A stretch of 64,000 nucleotides of DNA from Ruminococcus sp. OA3. Lineage in GTDB: Bacteria > Bacillota > Clostridia > Lachnospirales > Lachnospiraceae. The translations under genes and the position numbers were made by a program. This document shows, in pieces, positions 41,105 to 50,316 of this stretch. The notes beneath the pieces are model-generated. The model searched no databases and was not told the origin of the DNA. It saw only the letters and a program-made list of their open reading frames with translations. Every line of letters starts with the position of its first letter. Position 1 is the stretch's first letter. The stretch lies in NCBI RefSeq assembly GCF_022440845.1, contig NZ_JAKNTO010000001.1:620001-684000 (forward strand), read 5' to 3'.

Positions 41105-41620
41105 TTAATTAACAGTGTCACTTCCATATGTAACTGCTCTCCTTAGAGCTTCAACCTCTTCCTCACTGAGCATAATATAAGATTCCCCTTTTACAATCTC
41201 TTTAATATAGAGAAAACAGTTTTCCCTGCTATGAATTGCGTTCAACACAAACCCCGTATTATTCTGGTCCAACATGGATAACACAAAACTTAGTTTGCCT
41301 CCAACGTCATCAAATGCATCGTATTTTACAATACCATATTTAGTCAATGTTTTTTCAAAATCAGACTTCAACACCTTAAAATCATTCATCTGTACATCTG
41401 TCAATGTAGATAATCTGTCAATTTCACGAAACTTATTAATAAACTGTCGCTCCAGTGACTGAGCGTCCTTCCCTTTCATAAAAATCATGTATTTTCTTTT
41501 CAGACGGTGCAGCCCCAGGGAAAGATTCAATGTCATTAACATCAAAATCAATACAAGAACAATTAAAATTAAAATCATAATTCCCTGATCAATTCCAATG
41601 TTTTCAAAAAAATTACTCAT
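41105..41620 (-). CDS. DUF4446 family membrane-anchored protein
   Basis: 171 aa. One N-terminal membrane helix (about 12-34, IMILILIVLVLILMLMTLNL), then LGLHRLKRKYMIFMKGKDAQSLE and a cytosolic domain with KYDAFDDVGGKLSFVLSMLD, the DUF4446 core. It follows parB by 16 bases, a frequent neighbourhood in Clostridia, so a role near chromosome segregation or the division site is possible but unproven. Confidence 0.85.
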   Translation of the reverse strand: MSNFFENIGIDQGIMILILIVLVLILMLMTLNLSLGLHRLKRKYMIFMKGKDAQSLERQFINKFREIDRLSTLTDVQMNDFKVLKSDFEKTLTKYGIVKYDAFDDVGGKLSFVLSMLDQNNTGFVLNAIHSRENCFLYIKEIVKGESYIMLSEEEVEALRRAVTYGSDTVN

Positions 41621-41636
41621 ATGTATTTATACTCCC

Positions 41637-42563
41637 TTATCTTATTGACTCAAACAACTCGATCAGACGTTCCAATTCTGCTTCCGAGTAATACTCAATT
41701 TCAATTTTTCCCTTATTGTCACTTTTTCTTTGAATCTGAACTTTTGTCCCAACAATAGATTTTATCTTTTCCTCCAGATTCTGATAAATCACATCAGATG
41801 CTGAATCTACTTCTTTTTTCTTTTGTCTTTTGGGATTCAAAAGACTTTTTACCAATTTCTCAGTTTCTCTTACACTCAGCTTTTCATCAAAAATCTTCAT
41901 AGCTACGGAATACTGCATTTCCGCCTCCTCCAGACTCAAAAGTGACCTGGCATGACCTGTAGACAGCATTTCATCAATTACCATTTGCTGTACACGTTCA
42001 TCCAACTTTAGAAGACGCATTGAATTTGTCACTGCTGTACGACTTTTTGATACACGGTCGGCGATTTCGTCCTGTTTTAATGAAAATTCAGTCATCAGCC
42101 GTTTATAGGCAATTGCCTCTTCTATTGGATTCAAATTCTCCCGCTGAATATTTTCAATTAATGATATTTCCACAATCTCCTGATCATTAAATTCTTTAAT
42201 TACGACTGGTACTTCTTTAAGCCCCGCCATTTTCGCCGCGCGCCATCTTCTTTCCCCTGCTATAATTTCATAATACTTTCCTTTTTTCTGAACCAGTAAC
42301 GGCTGCAAAATTCCAAACTGTTTGATAGAATCAGCGAGTTCCAAAAGGGCATCCTCGTCAAAGGCTTTTCTTGGCTGTTCCCTGTTTGGTTCCACTTCAT
42401 TTATTTTTAATTTTATTTCAATTGGCTTTTCCACTATTTTTTCAATAATTTTTGGTTCTGCTTCACCATTAGCTGTATTAGCAGTTTTTGAATTGTTCCT
42501 GGTAGATGAAGATGGAATTAACGAATCTAATCCCTTTCCCAGTCCACTTTTCTTTACGGCCAT
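41637..42563 (-). CDS. parB: Chromosome partitioning protein ParB (Spo0J)
   Basis: 308 aa. N-terminal CTPase/clamp domain: EPNREQPRKAFD and GERRWRAAKMAGL (the GERRxRA motif). Central HTH that reads parS: LKQDEIADRVSKSRTAVTNSMRLLKL. The C-terminal dimer domain ends ELERLIELFESIR. It loads on parS and spreads as a clamp, recruiting SMC and stimulating ParA. The parA stop overlaps its start by 10 bases (42554-42563), showing tight coupling. Two cognate parS sites lie 80-150 bases upstream of parA. Confidence 0.96.
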   Translation of the reverse strand: MAVKKSGLGKGLDSLIPSSSTRNNSKTANTANGEAEPKIIEKIVEKPIEIKLKINEVEPNREQPRKAFDEDALLELADSIKQFGILQPLLVQKKGKYYEIIAGERRWRAAKMAGLKEVPVVIKEFNDQEIVEISLIENIQRENLNPIEEAIAYKRLMTEFSLKQDEIADRVSKSRTAVTNSMRLLKLDERVQQMVIDEMLSTGHARSLLSLEEAEMQYSVAMKIFDEKLSVRETEKLVKSLLNPKRQKKKEVDSASDVIYQNLEEKIKSIVGTKVQIQRKSDNKGKIEIEYYSEAELERLIELFESIR

Positions 42564-43330
42564 TCGTCATCCTCCCTGTGTATTACTTCTTCAGCCAACA
42601 GACGATAACTCTCTGCTCCGGCTGATTTTCCATCGTAATAATTAATCGGCATACCATAACTAGGCGCCTCAGCCAATCTTACATTTCTGGGTATTATAGT
42701 TTTATAAATAGTCTGCTGGAGATTATTCTTCACATTTTCCACTACCTGCAGTGACAGATTTGTTCTGGCATCATACATAGTAAATACAACACCCTCAATT
42801 TCTAATTGTGGATTTAGACGTTCCTGCACTAACTCAATGGTGTGTATTAATTGGGATAATCCTTCCAAAGCATAATATTCACATTGTATAGGAACCAGCA
42901 CTGTATTTGCAGTTGTCATCGCATTGATAGTCAACATATTCAATGACGGCGGGCAATCAATGATAACAAAATCATAATCATCCTTAATTTTTTGAATTTC
43001 ATTTTTTAAAATGTATTCCTTGTCATCTACCCCAATAAGCTCAATTTCTGCACCGGCAAGATTAACATTGGATGGTATCAATGTAAGATTTCCATATTCC
43101 AATGATATCATACAGTCTTCCAATTCACATTCACCTAATAAAAGTTCATAAACTGTATTTTCAACCTGATTTTTATCCACACCAAGCCCACTCGTTGTAT
43201 TACCCTGAGGATCAATGTCGATAGTCAGCACTTTCTTATTCATCTCCGCCAGACATGCAGAAAGGTTGATTGCTGTAGTAGATTTTCCAACGCCGCCTTT
43301 TTGATTTGCAATTGCTATAGCTCTACTCAA
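42554..43330 (-). CDS. parA: Chromosome partitioning ATPase ParA (Soj)
   Basis: 258 aa deviant Walker ATPase. Walker A KGGVGKSTTAINLSACLA near residues 10-27, Walker A' with VLTIDIDPQGNTTSGLG, and Walker B DFVIIDCPPSLN. ATP-dependent dimers bind nonspecific DNA, and with ParB move origin regions. First gene of the parA-parB-DUF4446 operon. Confidence 0.96.
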   Translation of the reverse strand: MSRAIAIANQKGGVGKSTTAINLSACLAEMNKKVLTIDIDPQGNTTSGLGVDKNQVENTVYELLLGECELEDCMISLEYGNLTLIPSNVNLAGAEIELIGVDDKEYILKNEIQKIKDDYDFVIIDCPPSLNMLTINAMTTANTVLVPIQCEYYALEGLSQLIHTIELVQERLNPQLEIEGVVFTMYDARTNLSLQVVENVKNNLQQTIYKTIIPRNVRLAEAPSYGMPINYYDGKSAGAESYRLLAEEVIHREDDEWP

Positions 43331-43412
43331 TGTTTTCTCCTTTCTGTATTGACAATAAACATATTGTCACTGTGATAATTATACCATTAATACAGTAGGT
43401 TTTCTATACAAA

Positions 43413-43428
43413 TGTTTCACGTGAAACA
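43413..43428. promoter_or_regulatory. parS site 1
   Basis: A perfect 16-base palindrome TGTTTCACGTGAAACA, the canonical ParB binding site of Firmicutes. It sits in the parA-hydrolase intergenic region. Confidence 0.97.
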
Positions 43429-43459
43429 CTTTTAACACAGTTTTTACAATATTGGAAAA

Positions 43460-43475
43460 TGTTTCACGTGAAACA
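43460..43475. promoter_or_regulatory. parS site 2
   Basis: Second perfect copy of TGTTTCACGTGAAACA, starting 47 bases after the first. Paired sites close to oriC should nucleate ParB spreading and may also repress parAB transcription. Confidence 0.97.
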
Positions 43476-43535
43476 ATTATGTTGATCAGCCATATTTCTC
43501 GATTCATTGTTTTGGGGAATAAAGATAAAAATTCA

Positions 43536-43564
43536 TTGTATCTTTTCCCTTAATCGCTTATAAT
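43536..43564 (+). promoter_or_regulatory. Promoter of the alpha/beta hydrolase gene
   Basis: TTGTAT (43536-43541), a 17-base spacer, TATAAT (43559-43564). The leader of about 90 bases includes an eight-codon TTG-started mini-ORF (43602-43628) with its own AGGAG. Confidence 0.75.
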
Positions 43565-43663
43565 ATAAATAGGTTTTAAATTTGATACAACAGGAGAAAG
43601 GTTGAAAGAAGCTTACACCTATCCCTGATTAAAGCCGCAGTAAATGCAACATGGAGGTAAAAC

Positions 43664-44629
43664 ATGAAGAAATACAAGAAAAAATTACTGACGACCAGTA
43701 TTTTGATAACAATGTCTACCGTAGTAATGCATGTCATTAACCGGGTTATTTCTGCATCTGCAGTTATAAAAAACCTTTTGCCTGCCAAAGAAGACAATTT
43801 CTATAAATGGCGTTTCGGTAATATTTATTATACGAAATCAGGAGAAGGAAAACCACTTCTTTTGATACATGATTTGCACCCAAGCAGCAGCAACTATGAA
43901 TGGAAAAAACTAGTGGCTGCGTTGGAAAAACATTATACCGTTTACACTTTGGATTTATTAGGATGTGGACGTTCTGATAAACCAAAAATAACTTACACCA
44001 ACTTTTTATATGTTCAATTAATCACCGATTTTGTTAAGAATGTGATACGTCAAAAAACTAACGTTATCTCCACTGGACTCTCAGCGTCATTCACCATTAT
44101 GGCATGTCTGAATGATGACAATGTTTTTGAAAAATTAATGTTAATTAGTCCCGAAGATCTTGCCGTATTAAATCAGTCTCCAACCAAACAATCTAAAGTT
44201 GCTAAGTTTTTACTTGAGATTCCAATACTTGGAACACTAGTGTATCATATTCTAGTCTGCAGACCCAATATTGAATTGCTTTTTACGGAGCAATATTTGT
44301 TTAATCCCTTTCATGCGGATCACTTATCAGTTGACACATATTATGAAGCCGCACACAAAGGAAACGGAGACGGGAAATACCTGCAATCAAGTATGTCCGG
44401 AAGATATGTCTACTGCAATATTGCACATGCGTTAAAAGAAATTAATAACAGCATATTCATCTTATCAGGAGAAAAAAAGGAAGGAATACAGGAAACTATT
44501 GCTCTTTATACCTCCCTGAACTCTTCTATTGAATCGGAGTTGATTCCAAAAACATGTCAAATGCCACATATGGAAAACCCAGAAAAAGTTTTGGAGACAA
44601 TTGGTATTTTCTTTTCCTATGGCTCTTGA
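43664..44629 (+). CDS. Alpha/beta hydrolase, membrane-anchored
   Basis: 321 aa. The N-terminal hydrophobic segment (about 8-30, LLTTSILITMSTVVMHVI) is an anchor or uncleaved signal. The hydrolase fold starts near residue 50: LLLIHDLHPSSSNYEW (oxyanion region), the elbow STGLSASF with nucleophile Ser in G-x-S-x-S, and the catalytic His region CQMPHMENPEKV. The final elbow Gly is Ser, still allowed sterically. Substrate unknown; relatives include esterases and C-C hydrolases. It lies between the parS sites and mntP, facing right, with its own promoter and GGAGG before the ATG. Its stop codon is part of the -35 box of the next promoter. Confidence 0.82.
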   Translation: MKKYKKKLLTTSILITMSTVVMHVINRVISASAVIKNLLPAKEDNFYKWRFGNIYYTKSGEGKPLLLIHDLHPSSSNYEWKKLVAALEKHYTVYTLDLLGCGRSDKPKITYTNFLYVQLITDFVKNVIRQKTNVISTGLSASFTIMACLNDDNVFEKLMLISPEDLAVLNQSPTKQSKVAKFLLEIPILGTLVYHILVCRPNIELLFTEQYLFNPFHADHLSVDTYYEAAHKGNGDGKYLQSSMSGRYVYCNIAHALKEINNSIFILSGEKKEGIQETIALYTSLNSSIESELIPKTCQMPHMENPEKVLETIGIFFSYGS

Positions 44630-44654
44630 CATTAAGTCGTTTTTTTAGTATATT
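44626..44654 (+). promoter_or_regulatory. Promoter of the mntP riboswitch transcript
   Basis: TTGACA (44626-44631), a 17-base spacer, TATATT (44649-44654). The -35 box contains the stop codon of the hydrolase gene (44627-44629), so the two genes are packed without any spacer. Confidence 0.85.
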
Positions 44655-44660
44655 CATTAT

Positions 44661-44808
44661 TACTGATGAAAAACTCTATGAGGGAGTAGTTGGCGGCATA
44701 ACACCCGTGGTAATATCGACATACTGATGAAAATCCGGTATTACATGAAATAACGAGACTCATAGACAATAGCTTACAAAAAGTTATTGTCTATGTGTCT
44801 CGTTTTAT
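44661..44808 (+). ncRNA. Manganese riboswitch (yybP-ykoY class) with transcription terminator
   Basis: The leader of mntP contains the two conserved yybP-ykoY loop motifs, GGGAGTAG (44682-44689) and CGACATACTG (44717-44726). P1 pairs CTATGAG (44676-44682) with CTCATAG (44759-44765). The same CTCATAG is also part of the upstream arm of a long terminator hairpin (44754-44774 with about 44782-44802) followed by TTTT. The two structures exclude each other: Mn binding stabilises P1 and should prevent termination, switching on the Mn exporter. Confidence 0.88.
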
Positions 44809-44833
44809 ATTGAAGGCAAAGAAGGAGAAAAAA

Positions 44834-45397
44834 ATGAGTATTTGGACACTATTTACATTAGCAGTTGGACTTTCTATGGATGCATTTGCAGTATCCGTCT
44901 GTAAGGGCCTGGCTTTACGTCAGGTTAAATTGAAAAATTGTATACTGGTGGGCCTCTGGTTTGGAGGTTTTCAGGCATTAATGCCTCTGTTCGGTTATTT
45001 TCTTGGTATCCAATTTAAAGATTACATAACTGCATTTGATCATTGGATAGCTTTCGTTTTATTATCCCTGATCGGTATCAGTATGATCAAAGAGGCGGTG
45101 ACAAAGGATGAGGAATGTGCTGATCCTTCACTGGAATTTAAAGATATGCTGATATTAGCAATTGCGACAAGCATAGATGCTTTGGCCGTCGGAATAACCT
45201 TTGCCTTTTTACAAGTCAATATTACAGCTGCCGTTTCATTTATAGGAATTATTACCTTTTGTATATCTATGATCGGAGTTAAAGTTGGCAGCTTATTTGG
45301 CACAAAGTATAAATCAAAAGCTGAGCTTGCAGGCGGGATTATTTTAATATTGTTAGGTTTAAAGATTCTTTTTGAACATCTTGGTATTTTGTTTTAA
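44834..45397 (+). CDS. mntP: Manganese efflux pump MntP
   Basis: 187 aa, six predicted membrane helices, the DUF204/MntP family. The two conserved internal-repeat motifs are visible: [13 protein letters not shown] near the N terminus and [13 protein letters not shown] in the second half, each with the acidic residue required for Mn transport. It exports Mn(II) when cytosolic manganese is high. ATG at 44834 after AAGGAG; an in-frame start 39 bases earlier overlaps the terminator hairpin and is unlikely. Controlled by the riboswitch directly upstream. Confidence 0.94.
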   Translation: MSIWTLFTLAVGLSMDAFAVSVCKGLALRQVKLKNCILVGLWFGGFQALMPLFGYFLGIQFKDYITAFDHWIAFVLLSLIGISMIKEAVTKDEECADPSLEFKDMLILAIATSIDALAVGITFAFLQVNITAAVSFIGIITFCISMIGVKVGSLFGTKYKSKAELAGGIILILLGLKILFEHLGILF

Positions 45398-45400
45398 AAA

Positions 45401-45442
45401 AAATGACTGCCCATCAGTACAAACTGATTGGGGCAGTCATTT
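45401..45442. terminator. Bidirectional terminator between mntP and the DUF4340 gene
   Basis: A long stem of about 17 pairs with one bulge (45401-45417 with 45424-45442) has T-runs on both strands; it serves converging transcripts. Confidence 0.9.
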
Positions 45443-45446
45443 TTGT

Positions 45447-46859
45447 TTAACTAATCAACTCCTGATATTCTCTGATAAGATTTCTTACCTTCATTTTATT
45501 AACGAGATAATTTTTATCATCCTGGCGCTGAGCCAGATAAAAATTTGAATCATATGGGTAATATTTTACGCTGACTGTTGATCCGTCTTTCTTAATAAAA
45601 TCAAATGACAGTTCTGCATCTCCTTTTGGCAGGGTTCCCTCTTCGGCCATTTCCTGCGCAGTGACAGCAACCACATTATTATAGAAGGTGCTGAATCCGA
45701 GTGTATCCATCTCTTCTCCATCCATATAATATACTGTCTTACTCTCTTCTTCATCATCTTCCGATGTCACAGTATCCAGCGTAAATGTGTGTGCACTTCC
45801 ACCATAATTAACTGTCAGGCTTTCCAAATCTTTTAAAAATATATTGCTGACTGTCAGGTTTTCCACATTTTCGATTGCACCATCCAAAACCTGAGAAAGT
45901 GATTCTGATGAGATCGCATGCACTTCACTGGACCCTTCAACGGATGTATAACGGTTGCCATTACCATCCTCATTACCTATATACAAGACCATACTCTTTT
46001 CAACGGTCTTTGTCTCTTCTGTGGATTCATCTGTTTCTTCACTCACTGTATATGTGACTTTCAATGTCGCATACGGTTTCTCAAGTCCATACTCTGCAGG
46101 ATTCTCACAATTGTAATCATAATAATTAGCATATGTGAATCCTGCGATTGCTGACTGAAGTGAGCTTACAGCAGAGCTCTCAGCATCTGAAACATTACCG
46201 GATGCATCCGTATAGGACCACCCTGAATCAGCAGTATCAGAATTCTGCAGAACAAATGAGTGCTGTCCCTGATCAAGCTCAACTTTTTCTACATTACTTC
46301 CCACGATCGTCGGATAATTTTCACCCTCTGCATAATTCATCAGACTACCTGCAAATACCGTTGACAGATCACTGTCCGTCGTATAAACCGTATTCTTATC
46401 ATCATTGAGATATACGTAACAGCTACCCGTCGATTCATTCGAATTGCCGACTGTTATTTTTATATTTCCGTCATCCTTTGTTACAATCTGTATTACGTTT
46501 TGGGGCTTATCCAGACCATATTCACTCAGATCTTCCACGTTTTCAAGTGTCCTGTTTGCCGTCACCTCTGTCAACGCATCCGTCAGAACTGTCATCTGAT
46601 CTGCCTTTACAGGAAAACTGTCATCACTTTCCAATGCCCAGGCATCTTCATTTTTAACAAAGACGACATCCTCCCCTGAAATCTTAAAACCGATACTTTT
46701 AATGTTATCCACATTCACAGACATAATCTCTGATGTTTCTTCACTTTCTTCAGCCTCTTCCTCCGCCTGATTGTGGTTTTTTAATAAAATATAGGTGACA
46801 GCCAAAAAAACCAGAACAGCCAGAAGAATGATCAAATTAACGACCTTTCTTTTTTTCAT
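45447..46859 (-). CDS. DUF4340 protein, membrane-anchored partner of the Gld-type ABC system
   Basis: 470 aa. One N-terminal membrane helix (VVNLIILLAVLVFLAVTYILL), then an acidic extracellular region with two DUF4340 units, of the form KSIGFKISGEDVVFVKNEDAW ... LTEVTANRTLENV ... YGLDKPQNVIQI, repeated later as TVSNIFLKDLESLTVNYGG. DUF4340 genes usually sit beside GldA/F/G-like ABC genes, and here this gene starts inside the stop codon of the GldG-like gene (TGATG). Likely an extracytoplasmic component of that complex; substrate unknown. The ATG at 46859 has GAGGAG upstream; the longer in-frame start at 46907 lies within the GldG-like gene. Confidence 0.85.
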   Translation of the reverse strand: MKKRKVVNLIILLAVLVFLAVTYILLKNHNQAEEEAEESEETSEIMSVNVDNIKSIGFKISGEDVVFVKNEDAWALESDDSFPVKADQMTVLTDALTEVTANRTLENVEDLSEYGLDKPQNVIQIVTKDDGNIKITVGNSNESTGSCYVYLNDDKNTVYTTDSDLSTVFAGSLMNYAEGENYPTIVGSNVEKVELDQGQHSFVLQNSDTADSGWSYTDASGNVSDAESSAVSSLQSAIAGFTYANYYDYNCENPAEYGLEKPYATLKVTYTVSEETDESTEETKTVEKSMVLYIGNEDGNGNRYTSVEGSSEVHAISSESLSQVLDGAIENVENLTVSNIFLKDLESLTVNYGGSAHTFTLDTVTSEDDEEESKTVYYMDGEEMDTLGFSTFYNNVVAVTAQEMAEEGTLPKGDAELSFDFIKKDGSTVSVKYYPYDSNFYLAQRQDDKNYLVNKMKVRNLIREYQELIS

Positions 46860-48325
46860 CACTGTTTTCTCCTCTTCAGCCAAATTACCAGTCCGCATAC
46901 GAGACACAATCCAGGCAAAATAATGATGGACATGATCATCCAGAAGCTGGCATTATAATTCGTCAGTGTCAGATAATCTGTCTGCAGGCTTTTGCTTTGG
47001 ATAGAAACAGATGTTTCATCTCCGCTCTTACAAACAGCAGCTATTGATTCAGTAACCAGCTCCAGATTTCCACCTGATACCATTTGATTGACATTATCAT
47101 TCAAGATACTGGAAGAAGAATAGTAGATAATTTTAGTCTCCTTATCATCATCTATACTCTCAGTGATATACATGCCAACATCAAAAGGACCTTCTATGTC
47201 TCCATCTGCCTTTTCATAATTCTCCATATTCTGAATATCCGTCTTACTGTATGCCTTATCGGACGTTGTAAGAATCGGAGTAAGAGTCAGAGTATCCCTG
47301 ACCTGATCCAGTTTTTCAATTCCCTGAGCAATCGGCACCATAACATATTTTCCACTGTCTATCACATCTTCCGTCACATCCGATTCATTAACATTTGGAA
47401 GCAGATAATAGGGCATCTGGTAGCCATAATTTTTACTGTTGCCTTCCAAAACTACACCATCTACTGTTTTCACACCGTAATTTTCAAGTACTTTCTGGAA
47501 ATTTGGCATATCTGTCTCGCTGTAATCAGAAAATATAATTGCATTTCCGCCATTCTCCAGATAGTCAATGACTTTATCCGCCTCTTCTTCAGACAAATCA
47601 CTCGCAGGTGCCGCGATCATAATACCCTCCGCGTCTTCAGGGACATTTTCTTCTGTCATCAGATTCAATGTCTTTACTTCTACATTCTGTTTTGCAATCG
47701 CATCTGTAACCGTTGTGGATAATTCCAGTTCACCGTGTCCTTCCAGTGTATAAAGTACCGGGAGATCATCTGATGTAACATATTCTATCGCACTTGTCAC
47801 CTGACCCTCCCCATCAAAAGCTGTAATACTCGAGGAGTAAGTCTGATAGTTTACTTCCGACTCGTACATCTGCCCATTATCAATTACCTTTGATTTTTCA
47901 CCGCAGACCACAATCACACTGTTGTCAGCGAGTTCCTGATCCGTATACTGAGAGGTAAACTTTGGATGAAGTACTGGATCTTTTTTCTCAACTTTAATAT
48001 GTTTTGACAGATCGTCATATCTCGTCAGCAATTTATCGATTGTATCATCTTCCTGTCCGCTCTGTGCGATATAATAAATCGTCACATCCTGATCCAGGGT
48101 ATTCAGGTATTCTTTTGTATCATCGCTCACCGTGTATAACTTTGCCGCACTCAAATCAATTTGTGTATATTGAGAAGGTATCTCTGATACTATTAAATTA
48201 ATGATAATAACTGCAGCTATCACTATCAAAGAGAGTATCACACTGTATGAACCATTCTTTAACTTCTTTTTTCCATCATTTTTAAATATTTTCTCTTTAT
48301 TAAACTTCATGTTTAACTTCATCAT
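46859..48325 (-). CDS. GldG-like ABC-type auxiliary protein
   Basis: 488 aa. A short basic cytosolic head, one membrane helix (about 28-48, SVILSLIVIAAVIIINLIV), a large extracellular domain of the ABC_transp_aux (GldG/DUF7088) type with ALEGHGELE-like motif (seen as LYTLEGHGELELS) and ADSLSEEEADKVIDYLENGG-like segments, and a C-terminal membrane helix (ILPGLCLVCGLVIWL). AGGAGG precedes tandem ATGs (48325 and 48322). In gliding bacteria GldG works with GldA and GldF; in Firmicutes the role of the set is unknown, possibly envelope assembly. Confidence 0.86.
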   Translation of the reverse strand: MMKLNMKFNKEKIFKNDGKKKLKNGSYSVILSLIVIAAVIIINLIVSEIPSQYTQIDLSAAKLYTVSDDTKEYLNTLDQDVTIYYIAQSGQEDDTIDKLLTRYDDLSKHIKVEKKDPVLHPKFTSQYTDQELADNSVIVVCGEKSKVIDNGQMYESEVNYQTYSSSITAFDGEGQVTSAIEYVTSDDLPVLYTLEGHGELELSTTVTDAIAKQNVEVKTLNLMTEENVPEDAEGIMIAAPASDLSEEEADKVIDYLENGGNAIIFSDYSETDMPNFQKVLENYGVKTVDGVVLEGNSKNYGYQMPYYLLPNVNESDVTEDVIDSGKYVMVPIAQGIEKLDQVRDTLTLTPILTTSDKAYSKTDIQNMENYEKADGDIEGPFDVGMYITESIDDDKETKIIYYSSSSILNDNVNQMVSGGNLELVTESIAAVCKSGDETSVSIQSKSLQTDYLTLTNYNASFWMIMSIIILPGLCLVCGLVIWLKRRKQ

Positions 48326-48332
48326 TAACCTC

Positions 48333-49196
48333 CTAACTCCACCGTCTCTTTAATATTGACTGCATGGACAGGAATAAAAAGATTCCAATAACAGACAGAA
48401 AATAAACGACTCCTGTCAAATCCAAAATACCGTCAACAAAATTACTCAGGTGGCTGTTGATATTGAAAATATTTAAAAAGTTTTGAAATGCACCTTCAAA
48501 CATGGAAGACTTAACGAGATAACATGCGACAACAATAATTTCACCGATAAGTCCAATGACAGTACTGATAAACACATTTTTTATCATCATATAAATGATC
48601 GCTGTCAGTATTAATACCAGAACAACAAAGGCAATCATGGAAGTCATCGCCGTATCTGAAAAGAAAGATGCAATTCCATCTGTCATATAACAGATAAATA
48701 ATATGATAAACGACATCACTGCTGCGATAACCTGGCTTTCTGTCACAGAAGACAGGAACATACCAACTGCAATATTTCCACATCCAAGTAGAACAAAGCC
48801 CAAAATAGAAGTATACGCCATTGGAAGTGAAACCGTACCAAAACTTTTCATAACGATTGGATAACAACAGATTATCACCATAGGGACCATATAAATAGTC
48901 ACGAGTGCAAGATATTTACCAATAATAATATCCTTCACAGAAACCGGGGATGTCAAAAGCATCTGATCCGTCTTCTGCTTCCTCTCTTCCGCCAGAACAC
49001 GCATTGTAAGAATCGGTACTGCGATCAAAAATATAAAGGTAATAGAACTTAACGTAATACCGAATATTGGATATGCCGCCTGCAGATTATATGCTGTAAA
49101 GTAAATACCTGTCATCAGCAGTATAAAAAACATAAAAACATAACCGATCATTGAAGTAAGATAGCTTTTCAGCTCTTTTTTATAAATTGCCCGCAT
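48333..49196 (-). CDS. ABC-2 permease, GldF-like
   Basis: 287 aa with six membrane helices. The opening MRAIYKKELKSYLTSMIGYVFMF is typical of GldF/NosY permeases, as are PILTMRVLAEERKQKTDQML (coupling motif) and SPVSVKDIIIGKYLA. Its start overlaps the stop of the ATPase gene by 17 bases. It is the membrane subunit for the ATPase at 49180-50172. Confidence 0.9.
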   Translation of the reverse strand: MRAIYKKELKSYLTSMIGYVFMFFILLMTGIYFTAYNLQAAYPIFGITLSSITFIFLIAVPILTMRVLAEERKQKTDQMLLTSPVSVKDIIIGKYLALVTIYMVPMVIICCYPIVMKSFGTVSLPMAYTSILGFVLLGCGNIAVGMFLSSVTESQVIAAVMSFIILFICYMTDGIASFFSDTAMTSMIAFVVLVLILTAIIYMMIKNVFISTVIGLIGEIIVVACYLVKSSMFEGAFQNFLNIFNINSHLSNFVDGILDLTGVVYFLSVIGIFLFLSMQSILKRRWS

Positions 49197-50172
49197 CTTC
49201 TTCCACCTCCTGTTCCCAGACCTCTTCTGTCTCCTCCTGGCTATCCTCCGTCAACTCGAGGAATACATCTTCCAGTGACAGTCTGCTGGATTCCATTCTT
49301 ATAATCGGACATTTCTTTTCAGCAAATAAATAAAAGAGTTTTTCACGTATATCTGTGTCTTCAGCAGTCTTAATAGAAATATCAACTGCTCCCTCCTCCT
49401 GAGATTCATTAGCCGACATTTCTTCTATTTCAGATATGGAATTAAGTATTTCATACACATTTTCTCTGTCTGTTTTTATCGTCAATTCTAATTCATTAGA
49501 TCCTATCATAAGCTTACTCAGATTTTCCGGAGTATCACTCGCTACCAGTTTACCATGTGCTATGATCATCACATAATCACAAACTGCACTTACCTCTGAC
49601 AAAATGTGTGAACTCAAAATCACGGTATGCTTCTCACTCAGACTTTTAATCAGATCACGAATTTCAATGATTTGTTTCGGATCCAGACCCACTGTAGGTT
49701 CATCCAGAATAATAATCTCAGGATAACCGAGAATCGCCTGTGCCAGGCCCACCCGCTGCTTATATCCTTTGGACAGATTCTTGATCAGACGGCTCTGCAT
49801 ATCTGTGATCTTCACAAGTTCCATGACTTCTTCGATCAGCCGCTGTCTGTCTGCTTTTGATATCTTCTTAAGTTCAGCAGCAAACTTCAGATACTCTATC
49901 ACTGTCATATCAAAATAAAGAGGCGGCTGTTCCGGAAGATACCCAATACTCTTTTTTGCCTCCCCGGGCTCATCCAGGATATTGTGTCCGTTTATAATCA
50001 CTTCTCCCTCCGTAGAAGCAATATATCCCGTAATGATATTCATCGTTGTAGATTTTCCGGCACCGTTTGGACCTAAAAATCCGTAAATCTGGCCTTTTTC
50101 TACTGTGAACGAAAGGTTATCCACCGCAAGATGGTCACCGTACCGTTTCACCAGATTTTTTACTTCTATCAA
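49180..50172 (-). CDS. ABC transporter ATP-binding protein, GldA-like
   Basis: 330 aa. NBD with Walker A GPNGAGKSTT, Q-loop GYLPEQPPLY, signature LSKGYKQRVGLAQAI, Walker B IIILDEPTVGLDP and H-loop SSHILSE. The C-terminal extension (about 225-330), acidic and ending EVWEQEVEED, is longer than the minimal NBD and may dock to the permease. First gene of the four-gene operon (ATPase, permease, GldG-like, DUF4340). Confidence 0.92.
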   Translation of the reverse strand: MIEVKNLVKRYGDHLAVDNLSFTVEKGQIYGFLGPNGAGKSTTMNIITGYIASTEGEVIINGHNILDEPGEAKKSIGYLPEQPPLYFDMTVIEYLKFAAELKKISKADRQRLIEEVMELVKITDMQSRLIKNLSKGYKQRVGLAQAILGYPEIIILDEPTVGLDPKQIIEIRDLIKSLSEKHTVILSSHILSEVSAVCDYVMIIAHGKLVASDTPENLSKLMIGSNELELTIKTDRENVYEILNSISEIEEMSANESQEEGAVDISIKTAEDTDIREKLFYLFAEKKCPIIRMESSRLSLEDVFLELTEDSQEETEEVWEQEVEEDAGNL

Positions 50173-50316
50173 ATCAATTTCCCTCCTTTTAATGATCAGG
50201 GCTCAAAACCCCACATATTCCTATTCATTTTACGTTTTAATTGTGTTAAACATCCGAAAAAATTGTGTTTTTTTTATGAATTCATGCTACAATTTTCCTG
50301 TAAAACAAAGACAATA

